A stretch of 64,000 nucleotides of DNA from Amycolatopsis pittospori. GTDB lineage: Bacteria > Actinomycetota > Actinomycetes > Mycobacteriales > Pseudonocardiaceae. The stretch's first letter is position 1. The number at the start of each line of letters is the position of its first letter. The stretch is taken from NCBI RefSeq assembly GCF_013870525.1, contig NZ_JACBXD010000020.1:1-64000 (forward strand). The letters are read 5' to 3'. A program made the translations under genes and the position numbers. This document shows positions 26,457 through 34,989 of the stretch, piece by piece. The notes under the pieces were generated by a model that was not told the DNA's origin, searched no databases, and saw only the letters and a program-made list of their open reading frames with translations.

Positions 26457-27427
26457 GCGACGCCTTCGGGGCTGGCGCCGGCAACGGGGACGGCGTCGGC
26501 GGTGAGGCTGTCGATCTCGGCGAGGTCGGCCGCGGTCAGGTCGATGTCGGCCGCCGCGAGGCTCGCTTCGATGTTGGCCGCCTTGCGTGCCCCCACGATC
26601 GCGACGTCGACGCCCGGCTGCGCGAGCGTCCACGCGATCGCGAGCTGGCTGACGGAGATCCCCTTGTCTCCAGCGAAATCCTTGAGCCTGTCGACGATCG
26701 CGAGATTGCGGTGGAAGTTCTCGCCGGTGAACGCCGAAGACCGCGAACGCCAGTCGGTCTTCTCGAACCTCGTCTCGGGTGTGAAGGAACCGGTCAGCAG
26801 CCCGCTGCCCAGCGGGCTGTACACGAGCACACCGATGTCGTTCTCCCGCGCGTACGGCAGCGGATCGGTCTCGATGTGCCGCCGGAACAAGTGGTACGGC
26901 GGCTGCAGTGTTTCGACCGGGCGGGTCTTGTCGAAGTCGGCGAGCTGGGCGGCACTGTAGTTGGAGACACCGACATGCCTGATCTTCCCGGCGTCGACGA
27001 ACTCCTGCAGGATCCCCGCGGTCTCCTCGGCCGGCGCGTCGGAATCGGGCCAGTGGATCTGGTAGAGGTCGATGTGGTCGACGTCGAGGAAGCGAAGACT
27101 GTCTTCGATCCCGCGCGTCAACCACTCGCGCCGGGAATCGCGAGGCCGGCCGGAACGCGGGTTGATGCCGCCTTTCGTGGAGATGACCAGGTCGTCGCGG
27201 TCGCGCTTGAGTTCCTCGCGCAGCGCCTTCCCGAGCATCGCCTCGGACTTGCCGAACCCGTAGGCCTGTGCGGTGTCGAAGAAATCGACCCCGAGCTCAC
27301 GCGCGTGGTGGATGGCGGCGATCGCCGCGTCCTCGTCGAACGAACCCCAGTCCCCGCCGAGCTGCCAGGTGCCGAAGGCGATCCTCGACACCTCGAGACC
27401 GCTCCTGCCCAATGTCGTCGTACGCAT
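26453..27427 (-). CDS. aldo/keto reductase
   Basis: A 324-residue NADPH-dependent aldo/keto reductase of the YajO/AKR11-13-like group. The catalytic tetrad is visible: Asp51 and Tyr56 (FFDTAQAYGFG), Lys85 (VISTKGG) and His125 (LYQIHWPD). The C-terminal phosphate-binding segment is VAIVGARKAANIEASL. The substrate is unknown. GGAGG ends only one base before the ATG at 27427, an unusually short spacing, so the start region is not ideal although the N-terminus MRTTTLGRSGLEVS is canonical. Confidence 0.9.
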   Translation of the reverse strand: MRTTTLGRSGLEVSRIAFGTWQLGGDWGSFDEDAAIAAIHHARELGVDFFDTAQAYGFGKSEAMLGKALREELKRDRDDLVISTKGGINPRSGRPRDSRREWLTRGIEDSLRFLDVDHIDLYQIHWPDSDAPAEETAGILQEFVDAGKIRHVGVSNYSAAQLADFDKTRPVETLQPPYHLFRRHIETDPLPYARENDIGVLVYSPLGSGLLTGSFTPETRFEKTDWRSRSSAFTGENFHRNLAIVDRLKDFAGDKGISVSQLAIAWTLAQPGVDVAIVGARKAANIEASLAAADIDLTAADLAEIDSLTADAVPVAGASPEGVA

Positions 27428-27498
27428 ACCTCCAGCACAGCACAGACATCGGACCATTGCACCGGATCTCCCGGCCAACGAAACCCCCAAATAACTGT

Positions 27499-27528
27499 TT
27501 GACGGTTGCCGTCCCGGCAGTCGATACT
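27499..27528 (+). promoter_or_regulatory. promoter with embedded operator, leaderless start
   Basis: TTGACG (27499-27504), 18-base spacer, GATACT (27523-27528). Transcription would start at about the ATG at 27536, so the mRNA is probably leaderless; there is no ribosome site. The palindrome GACGG-TTG-CCGTC (27501-27513) overlaps the -35 box and fits autorepression by the ArsR-type protein. Confidence 0.5.
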
Positions 27529-27535
27529 CGGCCGC

Positions 27536-28054
27536 ATGCCCGAATCTCCCGACCTCGACGGACTTCGCGTCCTCGCCCATCCGGTGCGGCTGCGCATTCT
27601 GTCTCTTTTGACCGGTGTCGCGATGAGTGCGGCCGAGGCCGCACGCGAACTCGGTGAGACACACGCGAATGTCAGCTATCACCTGCGGCGGCTGCACGAA
27701 GCCGGGCTGCTGGACGTCGCCGAAGAGGTCCGGATCCGCGGCGGGATGGCGAAACGGTACCGGCACGATCCGGAGTCCGGGATGCGGTTCAGCTCGAAGA
27801 ATCCGGGCGAAGAGCAGCTTCTCGTCGCGACGATGGCGGAAGAACTCAAGCGCCGCAGCGAATTCCGCGCCGTCGGCAAACGCGGGTCGACGACCGACGC
27901 GGAGATGTGGGTCGACCGCGAGACCTGGGAAAAGGCGCTCGGGCACGCGCGGGAACTGAGCAGAATCCTGCACGAGGCCGCGCGACCACCCCGCACCCGC
28001 GGCACGATCCCGGTCAACGCGACCGTCTCGTTGTTCGAGATGACGAAGCCGTGA
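27536..28054 (+). CDS. ArsR-type winged-helix regulator
   Basis: A 172-residue regulator with an N-terminal ArsR-like winged HTH (LRVLAHPVRLRILSLLTG, then AAEAARELGETHANVSYHLRRLHEAGLL) and a C-terminal helical segment. No cysteine metal site is present, so a small-molecule ligand is more likely than a metal. It is coupled to the MFS gene through a GTGA overlap, a common regulator-efflux arrangement. It probably represses the pair through the palindrome in the promoter. Confidence 0.85.
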   Translation: MPESPDLDGLRVLAHPVRLRILSLLTGVAMSAAEAARELGETHANVSYHLRRLHEAGLLDVAEEVRIRGGMAKRYRHDPESGMRFSSKNPGEEQLLVATMAEELKRRSEFRAVGKRGSTTDAEMWVDRETWEKALGHARELSRILHEAARPPRTRGTIPVNATVSLFEMTKP

Positions 28055-29277
28055 CGACACTGCGCGCACCCCTGCGCCATCACAGTTTCCGCTGGCTCGC
28101 GGCCGGCCGGACGTTCGGGGAGTTCGGCAACGCGGTGGCGCCGCTCGCCCTGGCGTTCGCGGTGATCGACCTGACCGGCTCGGCGGTGGACATCGGCATC
28201 GTCGTCGGCGCCCGGTCGGTGGCGAGTGTGCTGCTCTTGCTGTTCGGCGGCGTCCTCGCGGACCGCCTGCCGCGTTCGGTGATCCTGCAGGGCACCGAGC
28301 TCGCGGCGACGTTGACCCAGGCGACCATCGCGGCGAGCGTCCTCTGTGGATTCGCGTCGATCCCGTTGCTGGTCGGGCTGAGTGTCGTGAACGGCGCGGT
28401 GTCCGCGATCTCCCTGCCCGCGGCGGCGTCGATCACCCCGCTGACGGTGCCCGCCACCCTGCTGACACAGGCCAACGCACTCGTCCGGCTACTGTCGAAC
28501 ACCGGCCGGATCGCCGGTGCCGGACTCGGCGGCATCCTCGTGTCCGCCGTCGGCCCCGGCTGGGCACTCGGCGGGAACGCGTTGCTGTTCCTGGGATCCG
28601 CCCTGTCCTACCGGCGTATCCGCCTGGACCGCCGGGAACGCGCCACCGCGAGCCGTCCCCTGGCGGAACTGGCCGAAGGCTGGCGCGAGTTCCGTTCGCG
28701 GACGTGGGTGTGGGTCGTCGTCGTCCAGTTCATGGTGGTGAACGCCGTTATCGCCGGAGGGATCGCGGTACTGGGCCCCCTCGTAGCCGACGGCACCTTC
28801 GGGCGCTCCGGCTGGGGATTCGCCCTCGCGGCGCAGACGATCGGCTCACTGGTCGGCGGCATCCTCGTCGCACGATGGCAACCGCGGCGGGCACTGTTCG
28901 TCGGAGTCGCGGTGATCGTGCTCGAAGCGCCTCCGCTGCTCCTCCTCGGCCACGCGCCCTGGCTACCGCTGCTGCTCGCGGCGATGTTCGTCTCCGGCCT
29001 GGCGATCGAGCAGTTCGTCGTGGCATGGGACGTGTCGCTGCAGGAGAACGTGCCGGAGGACAAACTCGCGCGCGTCTACTCCTACGACATGCTCGGTTCC
29101 TTCATCGCCCTACCGCTCGGGCAGATGGCGGCGGGACCGCTCGCCCAGCACTTCGGCACCAGCGCCACCTTGACCGCGTGCGCCGTGCTGGTCGTGGCGA
29201 CCACCTTGCTCGCGCTGTGCAGCCGTGAGGTGCGGGGCCTGGTCCGCAAGACCCACGCCGCCGCACCAACCGCCTGA
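28051..29277 (+). CDS. MFS exporter
   Basis: A 408-residue major facilitator of the MFS_3 (EntS-like) group with about 12 membrane segments. The motif-A loop between helices 2 and 3 is GGVLADRLPRSVIL, and the central cytoplasmic loop holds RLDRRERATASRP. It starts at GTG 28051, overlapping the regulator's stop (GTGA). Its partner is the ArsR-type regulator, pointing to inducible export of an unknown toxic or signalling compound. Confidence 0.87.
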   Translation: MTTLRAPLRHHSFRWLAAGRTFGEFGNAVAPLALAFAVIDLTGSAVDIGIVVGARSVASVLLLLFGGVLADRLPRSVILQGTELAATLTQATIAASVLCGFASIPLLVGLSVVNGAVSAISLPAAASITPLTVPATLLTQANALVRLLSNTGRIAGAGLGGILVSAVGPGWALGGNALLFLGSALSYRRIRLDRRERATASRPLAELAEGWREFRSRTWVWVVVVQFMVVNAVIAGGIAVLGPLVADGTFGRSGWGFALAAQTIGSLVGGILVARWQPRRALFVGVAVIVLEAPPLLLLGHAPWLPLLLAAMFVSGLAIEQFVVAWDVSLQENVPEDKLARVYSYDMLGSFIALPLGQMAAGPLAQHFGTSATLTACAVLVVATTLLALCSREVRGLVRKTHAAAPTA

Positions 29278-29286
29278 CCCGAAAGT

Positions 29287-29313
29287 GATAGCAAAGGTCC
29301 CTTGCTATCTTTC
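29287..29313. terminator. convergent terminator hairpin
   Basis: GATAGCAA (29287-29294) and TTGCTATC (29302-29309) with a 7-base loop, followed by TTT on the plus strand, between the convergent MFS and amidase genes. Confidence 0.6.
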
Positions 29314-29319
29314 CGCAGG

Positions 29320-30696
29320 TCACGGCCAGGGACGGACCTCTTCGAGGAGCTTGGCGACGGCGAGGACCAGGTCGTCGGAGTGCCTGGGGCCGACGATCTG
29401 CAGGCCGACCGGGAGCCCGCTGGACGTGCGCCCCGCCGGGATGCTGATGGCCGGCTGCTGGGTCATGTTGAACGGGTAGGTGAACGGCGTCCAGTCCGGC
29501 CAGCCGCTCAGCCCGCTGCCCGGCGGCACTTCGTGCCCGGCTTCGAAGGCCGGGATCGGGATGGTCGGCGTGATCAGCACGTCGTAGCGCGTGTGGAACT
29601 CGCCCATCAGGATGCCCAGCGCGGCGCGTTCGGCGTTCGCGCCGAGGTAGTCGCTCGCGGAGAAGGTCTTTCCGAACTCCCACACCTTCCGCAGCCCGGG
29701 GTCGACCAGCTCGTCCGAACCGGCGGGGAAGGTGTCCAGCCACTTGGCCGCGCCCGTCGACCAGAGCACGTCGAAGGCGGCCTTGGGGTCGGCGAATCCG
29801 GGGTCCGTCTCTTCGATGTGCAGGCCCGCGTCGCCGAGCGACTGGACCGCGGACTTGACGATCGCCGCGACCTCCGGGTCGACGTCGACGTAGCCGAGCG
29901 TCGGCGAGTAGGCGGCGATGAGGCCGCGTACGTCGCGACGGACGGCTTCGCGGTAGGTCGCGACAGGCGGAGCGAGCGCGGCGGGGTCGCGGTAGTCGGG
30001 CATCGCGAGAACGTCGAGGAGCAGCGCGGTGTCGTCCACCGAACGCGCCATCGGGCCGGCGTGCGACAGCGGCCCGAACGGGCTCGCCGGGAACAGGGGG
30101 ATCCGGCCGTGCGTCGGCTTGAGCCCGACGATTCCACAGAACGAAGCCGGAATCCGGATCGAACCGCCACCGTCGGTGCCGACGGACAGTTCACCCATCC
30201 CGGCCGCGACGGCCGCCGCGCTACCGCCGCTGGAACCGCCCGCCGTCGTCGACAGATCGTGCGGATTGCGGGTGATCCCGGTCAGCGTGTTGTCGGTGAC
30301 GCCCTTCCAGGCGAGCTCCGGCGTCGTGGTCTTTCCCAACAGCACCAGGCCGTTTTCCCGCAGCCGAGCGGTGACCGGGCTGTCGACCTCCCACGGCTGC
30401 GAGGGGTCGATACAGCGCGAACCGCGCAACGTCGGCCAGCCCTGGGTGAGGAACATGTCCTTGATCGAAGCCGGGACACCGTCGAGCCAGCCGATCGGAT
30501 TGCCGTCCCGCCAACGGATTTCCGACGCCTTCGCCTGCTCCATCGCGCGATCGGCGTCGACCAGGCAGTAGGCGTTGACATCGCCGTCGCGTTCCTCGAT
30601 GGCACGCAACGCGTTCTGGGTGGCCTCGACCGGTGACAACTCCCCGGTGGCATACGCGGCGACCAGCTCGCTGGCGGTCAACTTGGTGTCGTTCAT
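29320..30696 (-). CDS. amidase signature family hydrolase
   Basis: A 458-residue amidase hydrolysing an amide (C-N) bond. The Ser-cisSer-Lys triad is visible: Lys79 (PASIKDMFLT), cis-Ser155 in AGGSSGGSAAA and nucleophile Ser179 in TDGGGSIRIPASF. Full length. It follows the D-2-hydroxyacid dehydrogenase by 7 bases on the minus strand, so the two form one transcript under the operator at 31720. In context it probably releases ammonia or an amine from a carboxamide in the catabolic locus. The substrate is not determined. Confidence 0.9.
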   Translation of the reverse strand: MNDTKLTASELVAAYATGELSPVEATQNALRAIEERDGDVNAYCLVDADRAMEQAKASEIRWRDGNPIGWLDGVPASIKDMFLTQGWPTLRGSRCIDPSQPWEVDSPVTARLRENGLVLLGKTTTPELAWKGVTDNTLTGITRNPHDLSTTAGGSSGGSAAAVAAGMGELSVGTDGGGSIRIPASFCGIVGLKPTHGRIPLFPASPFGPLSHAGPMARSVDDTALLLDVLAMPDYRDPAALAPPVATYREAVRRDVRGLIAAYSPTLGYVDVDPEVAAIVKSAVQSLGDAGLHIEETDPGFADPKAAFDVLWSTGAAKWLDTFPAGSDELVDPGLRKVWEFGKTFSASDYLGANAERAALGILMGEFHTRYDVLITPTIPIPAFEAGHEVPPGSGLSGWPDWTPFTYPFNMTQQPAISIPAGRTSSGLPVGLQIVGPRHSDDLVLAVAKLLEEVRPWP

Positions 30697-30703
30697 CCGG
30701 CCC

Positions 30704-31693
30704 CTAACCTTGGCGAAGCGTCTCCGACGGCACGTACCCGAGCTGCTTGTCCACGACGTTGCGCAGCGGCTCCCCCGCGCGCCAGCGACGGAAGTTGTCC
30801 GCGAACACCTCTACCAGAGTATTACGCCAGCCGATGAAGTCGCCCGACATATGCGGAGAGATCAGCACGTTCTCCATCGTCCACAAAGGACTATCCGTCG
30901 GCAGGGGCTCGGTGTCGAAGACGTCGAGCGCCGCACCGCCGACCGGCCCGTCCCGCAGCGCCGCGACGAGGTCGGAGGTCACCACGAGTTCGCCGCGGCC
31001 GACGTTGACGAACCGCGAGCCTGGCTTCATCGCGGCGAAGGTCTCGGCGTCGAACATGCCCTTTGTCTGCTCGGTCAGCGGCGCGACCGCGACGACGTAG
31101 TCCGCTTCGGGAAGATGCCGAGCCAGGTCCGAGGAGGCGTACACGTCCCCGAAGTCGGGATCGTCCTCGCGGGAACGGCGCCCGACACCGGCCACCGACA
31201 TCCCGGCGGCCCGCAGCATCCGCGCGATCGACCGGCCGATCGGCCCGGTGCCGACCACGAGCACCCGGCGACCGGCGATCCGTTCACTCTCCCGATGCTT
31301 CCACTGCTTCTGCCGCTGCAGGTCCCACGAACGGACGAAATCCTTGGCGAACGTGAGGACGACACCGAGCACGTACTCGGCGATCGCGCCGTCGAACACC
31401 CCACGCGAGTTGGTGAGCACGACGTCGCTGTTCTGGAGTCCGGGGAAGAGCACGGGGTCGACACCCGCGCTGGCGATGTGCAGCCAACGCAGCCGATCAG
31501 CCGCGTGCCAGGCACCCGGAACGGCGGTGGAGAGGAAGTCGTAGACGAAGAGCGCGTCGGCACCGGATAACGCATCGGCCAACCCCGCCTCGTCGGTGTA
31601 ACGAACCACCGCTCCGGCTTCGATAGCGCGCATATCCGGTGGGCGTGCGTCTCCGCAGAGCACCGCCAGCACAGGGGTCTCCGAGGCGATCAC
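30704..31693 (-). CDS. D-isomer-specific 2-hydroxyacid dehydrogenase
   Basis: A 329-residue NAD(P)-dependent 2-hydroxyacid dehydrogenase. The nucleotide fold has VVGTGPIGR (147-154), then GRRSRE after beta2, suggesting NADP. The catalytic triad Arg233 (NVGRGELV), Glu262 (FDTEPLP) and His281 (ISPHMSG) is complete. It interconverts a 2-oxo acid and a D-2-hydroxy acid. It starts at GTG 31693 without a clear ribosome site. It is divergent from racemase-like gene 1 across a GntR-type operator. Confidence 0.88.
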   Translation of the reverse strand: MIASETPVLAVLCGDARPPDMRAIEAGAVVRYTDEAGLADALSGADALFVYDFLSTAVPGAWHAADRLRWLHIASAGVDPVLFPGLQNSDVVLTNSRGVFDGAIAEYVLGVVLTFAKDFVRSWDLQRQKQWKHRESERIAGRRVLVVGTGPIGRSIARMLRAAGMSVAGVGRRSREDDPDFGDVYASSDLARHLPEADYVVAVAPLTEQTKGMFDAETFAAMKPGSRFVNVGRGELVVTSDLVAALRDGPVGGAALDVFDTEPLPTDSPLWTMENVLISPHMSGDFIGWRNTLVEVFADNFRRWRAGEPLRNVVDKQLGYVPSETLRQG

Positions 31694-31694
31694 G

Positions 31695-31722
31695 TTGACA
31701 CCGTAAAAGTGGCTCGTATGAT
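31695..31722 (+). promoter_or_regulatory. promoter of racemase-like gene 1
   Basis: TTGACA (31695-31700), 16-base spacer, TATGAT (31717-31722): near-consensus sigma-70-type boxes. The operator 31720-31733 overlaps the -10 box and the expected start point, so a bound repressor would block initiation. Confidence 0.6.
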
Positions 31723-31733
31723 TGTCAACAATC
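31720..31733. promoter_or_regulatory. GntR operator candidate, site 1
   Basis: GATTGT-CA-ACAATC, 6-bp arms, between the divergent dehydrogenase and racemase-like genes. Nearly identical to sites at 32547-32560 and 37550-37563. Confidence 0.65.
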
Positions 31734-31792
31734 CGAGGAACGACCCCCGGAGCACCGGACTGTGGCAGCAGAAGTTTTCCGGAGGCTGAGAC

Positions 31793-32533
31793 TTGGATTT
31801 CGACTTACTGGAGTTCGAAGGGCCGTTGGCGCAGCGCGGCATCGGCGTCATCGCTCCGTTCGACCTCGCCCTGGAACGCGAGCTCTGGCGATGGGTGCCG
31901 ATGGAGGTCTCCCTCCATCTGGCACGGACGCCGTACGAACCCGTACCCGTCAGCATGGAGATGGCCCAGCTCGTCAGCGACAGCAGACACCTCGCCACCG
32001 CCACGAGGGACGTACTCCACGTGGAGCCCGAAGTCGTCGCCTACCTGTGCACCTCCGGCAGTTTCGTCAACGGGGTGGACTACGAACGCTCCTTGACCAA
32101 GGCGATCTGCGACGCGGGCGCGCCGGACGCCGTCACCACCTCCGGCGCCCTGGCCGAGGTCCTGCACCAGCTCGACCTCCACCGGGTCTCGGTGCTGACG
32201 CCCTACGACGCCGACCTGACCGGGAAGCTGCACGAATTCCTGACCGAACTCGGCGTCCACACCGTGTCGAGCGACCACCTCGGGCTGGGCGGCGGCATCT
32301 GGAAGGTCAGCTACCGGACCATCGCCGAACGCATCCTCGCCGCCGACCACGCCGACGCGGAGGCCATCTTCGTCAGCTGCACCAACCTCCCCACCTACGA
32401 TCTGATCGAGCCGCTCGAAACGGCGCTCGGCAAACCCGTCCTCACCGCGAACCAGCTCACGATGTGGGCCTGCCTGCGGCGGATGAACCTCCCGATCGTC
32501 GGCCCCGGCAAGTGGCTCCGCGAGGTCGCTTGA
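31793..32533 (+). CDS. Asp/Glu racemase / maleate isomerase-like protein 1
   Basis: A 246-residue member of the Asp/Glu/hydantoin racemase superfamily, closest in style to maleate cis-trans isomerase / arylmalonate-decarboxylase-like proteins. Both catalytic cysteines are present: Cys86 (YLCTSGSFVNG) and Cys196 (FVSCTNLPTYD), so a two-cysteine racemisation or cis-trans isomerisation is possible. I start at TTG 31793, with GGAGG 7 bases upstream; no ATG or GTG fits. It lies 43 bases before racemase-like gene 2, which has its own operator. Confidence 0.85.
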   Translation: MDFDLLEFEGPLAQRGIGVIAPFDLALERELWRWVPMEVSLHLARTPYEPVPVSMEMAQLVSDSRHLATATRDVLHVEPEVVAYLCTSGSFVNGVDYERSLTKAICDAGAPDAVTTSGALAEVLHQLDLHRVSVLTPYDADLTGKLHEFLTELGVHTVSSDHLGLGGGIWKVSYRTIAERILAADHADAEAIFVSCTNLPTYDLIEPLETALGKPVLTANQLTMWACLRRMNLPIVGPGKWLREVA

Positions 32534-32546
32534 CCCCCTCCCCTAC

Positions 32547-32560
32547 GATTGTCGACAATC
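32547..32560. promoter_or_regulatory. GntR operator candidate, site 2
   Basis: GATTGTCGACAATC, a perfect 14-bp palindrome, 16 bases upstream of the GTG of racemase-like gene 2. A -10-like TACGAT (32544-32549) overlaps it. Confidence 0.65.
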
Positions 32561-32576
32561 TGCCTCCGGAGGTCCC

Positions 32577-33344
32577 GTGTCCATCTCGCTCACCCCGCCC
32601 GAGCCGCCGTCCGAGACGACCACGATCGGGTTCATCTACCCCGACCACGCCGCCGAGGACGACTACCCGCTCGCGGAGCAGCTCCTCGGCGGGGACCTGG
32701 CCGGGATCAAGCTGCCGGTCGAGCACATCTACGGCACCGACCTGCACGCCGTGCCCGAACTCCTGGACCTGGGCAGTGAAGCCCGGCTCGCCGACGGCGC
32801 CGCGCTGCTGGCCAAGCACGAACCGGACGCGGTGGTGTGGGCGTGCACCAGCGGCAGCTTCGTCTACGGCTGGGAAGGCGCCCGCCACCAGGCCGACCGG
32901 CTGGCCGCCGTCGCCGGCGTCCCCGCTTCGAGCACCTCCTTCGCCTTCGTCAACGCCGCGCAGGCGCTCGGCGTCCGGCGGGTCGCGGTCGCCGCCAGCT
33001 ACCCGGACGACGTCGCCCGCCTGTTCGTCGAGTTCCTCGGCGCGGGCGGGATCGAAGTGGTCTCGATGGGCAGCGCGGACATCGACACCGCCGCCGAGGT
33101 CGGCGAACTCAGCCCGGAGGCCGTCATCGCGCTCGCGGTGAGCCGCGACCACGCCGATGCCGACGCGCTGCTCGTCCCGGACACCGCCATGCGGACGCTC
33201 GGCGAGATCAACACGCTCGAGACCCGTCTGGGCAAACCGGTGCTGACCGCCAACCAGGTCACCGTCTGGGAGGGCCTGCGACTCACCGGGAAATCCCCGC
33301 TCGTCCGCACCCTGGGCGCGCTGTTCGGGCAGAGAGGCAACTGA
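32577..33344 (+). CDS. Asp/Glu racemase-like protein 2, one catalytic cysteine lost
   Basis: A 255-residue paralogue of the preceding protein, aligned along its length. Cys90 (WACTSGSFVYG) matches the first catalytic cysteine, but the second is replaced by Asp202 (LLVPDTAMRT against IFVSCTNLPT). A two-base racemase or isomerase mechanism is therefore not possible in the usual form; decarboxylation, a hydrolytic role or a partner function are alternatives. It starts at GTG 32577 after GGAGG. It is followed after 3 bases by the GntR gene, probably on one transcript. Confidence 0.83.
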   Translation: MSISLTPPEPPSETTTIGFIYPDHAAEDDYPLAEQLLGGDLAGIKLPVEHIYGTDLHAVPELLDLGSEARLADGAALLAKHEPDAVVWACTSGSFVYGWEGARHQADRLAAVAGVPASSTSFAFVNAAQALGVRRVAVAASYPDDVARLFVEFLGAGGIEVVSMGSADIDTAAEVGELSPEAVIALAVSRDHADADALLVPDTAMRTLGEINTLETRLGKPVLTANQVTVWEGLRLTGKSPLVRTLGALFGQRGN

Positions 33345-33347
33345 ACC

Positions 33348-34040
33348 ATGTCCTTGCCGGATATCGAGCCGGTCAGCCGGGAGTCGACCGCCGGGATCAT
33401 CGCGCGCCAGTTGCGCGACGCGATCATGACCGGCGCTCTTCCTCCCGGCACCCAGCTCGGTGAAACCGACCTGGCGTCCCGGTTCCAAGTCTCGCGGGGG
33501 CCTCTGCGAGAGGCGATGCAGCACCTCGTCTCCGAAGGGCTCCTTCGCAGCGAACGCCACCGCGGCCTGTTCGTGATCGACCTCGAACCCGGCGACGTCT
33601 ACGACATCTATTCGGCGCGCTCGGCCATCGAGCGTGCCGCGATGCTGCGAGCGCTGCGCGGTGACCGGGAGAAGGTCGCCGCCGTCCTCGAAGAGGCCGT
33701 TGGCGCCATGGCCGTCGCCGCCGACGACGACGATCCGACCGCGCTCTCCTGGGCGGACCTCCGGTTCCACGAAGCGCTGATCGCCGCCTCCGGCAGCAAA
33801 CGCCTCGTGCGCATGGCACGGACCCTGCTCATCGAGACCCGCATGTGCCTCACCGCGCTGCAGGGGACCTACCAGCGGGTCGAAGAGCGGGTCACCGAAC
33901 ACACCAGGATCATCGAGGCCCTGCGGGAGGGTGACGAGGAAACCGCGCTTTCGCTGCTGGAAGCCCATATGGAGGACGCCGTCCAGCGACTGGCCCCGGG
34001 GACCAGCCTGCGAGAGGGCGAAGCTCCCGCCGTGCCTTAG
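33348..34040 (+). CDS. GntR family regulator (FCD type) of the catabolic locus
   Basis: A 230-residue FadR/FCD regulator: winged HTH at about residues 15-80 (IARQLRDAIMTGALPPGTQLGE, then RFQVSRGPLREAMQHL) and an FCD domain with metal/ligand-binding residues in DLRFHEAL, EHTRIIEAL and LEAHMED. It sits 3 bases after racemase-like gene 2. Three copies of the same palindrome at start regions across 31.7-37.6 kb are best explained as its operators. The effector is probably a carboxylate made or used by the pathway. Confidence 0.9.
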   Translation: MSLPDIEPVSRESTAGIIARQLRDAIMTGALPPGTQLGETDLASRFQVSRGPLREAMQHLVSEGLLRSERHRGLFVIDLEPGDVYDIYSARSAIERAAMLRALRGDREKVAAVLEEAVGAMAVAADDDDPTALSWADLRFHEALIAASGSKRLVRMARTLLIETRMCLTALQGTYQRVEERVTEHTRIIEALREGDEETALSLLEAHMEDAVQRLAPGTSLREGEAPAVP

Positions 34041-34044
34041 GGAG

Positions 34045-34521
34045 TCAGCCACGGATCCGCGCTCCCAGCACCGGCTGCCCGCCGGTTCCGCCGCGGAATT
34101 CCCTGTCCCACGGCCAATTCCCGTGCTCGTCCTCGTAGACCAGTTGCAGGGCACGGAAATCTTCGCCGTACATGAGGACCGCGGTGAGCAGATGCGCCGA
34201 CGGCGCACCGAGCGGGACGACCTCGAGCGCGGGCCACCCCACCGCCGCCGGCAGCACCTCACCCGGTCGCGGCTCTCCCGACCGGACCACCTGTTGAGCG
34301 AAGAAATTCAGCAACTGCCCGGATCTTCGCTCCCGGAGACCGGTGACGACCAGTTCCGGCATACCCGCATCGGTGAGCCCGACCGTGTAGGCGAAGGCGG
34401 GATGGGCGCCTTCGGCCTCGACGGTCTGCACCATCCAGCCGTGTTGCCGGATCAGCGGGCGGACCTCCTCGACGAGGTAGTCGTCGCAGGTCTTCCCAGG
34501 GTTGTCGCAATGCCAGCACAT
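34045..34521 (-). CDS. DUF4262 domain protein
   Basis: A 158-residue protein of the DUF4262 family, common in actinobacteria and without known function. It begins MCWHCDNPGKTCDDY, a C-x2-C plus Cys arrangement that could bind a metal, followed by HPAFAYTVGLTDAGMPELVVTG, the family's core segment. It is convergent with the GntR gene, 4 bases apart. Nothing in the context links it to the catabolic genes. Confidence 0.82.
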   Translation of the reverse strand: MCWHCDNPGKTCDDYLVEEVRPLIRQHGWMVQTVEAEGAHPAFAYTVGLTDAGMPELVVTGLRERRSGQLLNFFAQQVVRSGEPRPGEVLPAAVGWPALEVVPLGAPSAHLLTAVLMYGEDFRALQLVYEDEHGNWPWDREFRGGTGGQPVLGARIRG

Positions 34522-34989
34522 CGGTGCTCCTCCAGTCGTCGACTCCGATGATCGACACTGTGCACCGAGGCACCGACAAGAAAGTCCGCCGTCCGCTCAA
34601 GGACCGGATCTTCTCCTTTGAGGGCAAGAAAAATTCGTTTTCACGAGCACGTTCCGCGAGGGCTCGCGAGTGGCGATTCGGACTGTATCGACGAGTAGTC
34701 GATGAAAGCCTCCTTGCCTACTCTGAAGGTAGCGAAGGGGCCTTCATGTACTTCGGCAAGGCCTTCACCTTGCCTACCTATCGCCACTCGATGACCCACG
34801 CACCACGATGCGTTCCCATGGGCAAGCGGCGTTGCGAAGGGAGCTTTCGCAACACGCACGGCTGATAAGGCCAGGCGGGCGTGAGTGTTTCAGGTCGTTC
34901 TGACGACCTGAAACACTCACGGCCTTCGCCGAAGTCATGAATGGACCATTCATGACATCACGGACTTGACACACCTCTGGGCCGATGGT
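34522..34989. other. non-coding stretch made of repeat fragments
   Basis: No credible gene. It holds pieces of all three palindrome families: a lone GCGAGTGGCGATTCGG (about 34669), a degenerate ATGAAAGCCTCC...GGGGCCTTCAT hairpin (about 34700-34747), GTTGCGAAGGGAGCTTTCGCAAC-like words split here for length (about 34833-34855), the intact palindrome 34880-34921, and GTCATGAATGG-A-CCATTCATGAC parts (34934-34956). Confidence 0.65.
34880..34921. repeat. perfect palindrome, CGTGAGTG family
   Basis: 19-bp perfect arms (34880-34898 CGTGAGTGTTTCAGGTCGT and 34903-34921) with loop tctg. It shares the outer CGTGAGTG and the inner GGTCGTTCT with the element at 58056-58099. Confidence 0.85.

Noticed and set aside
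29320..34040. Ectoine-utilisation (eutABCDE-like) cluster
   Set aside because: Racemase-like proteins and an amidase are present, but no ornithine-cyclodeaminase-like, threonine-dehydratase-like or M24 peptidase gene is.
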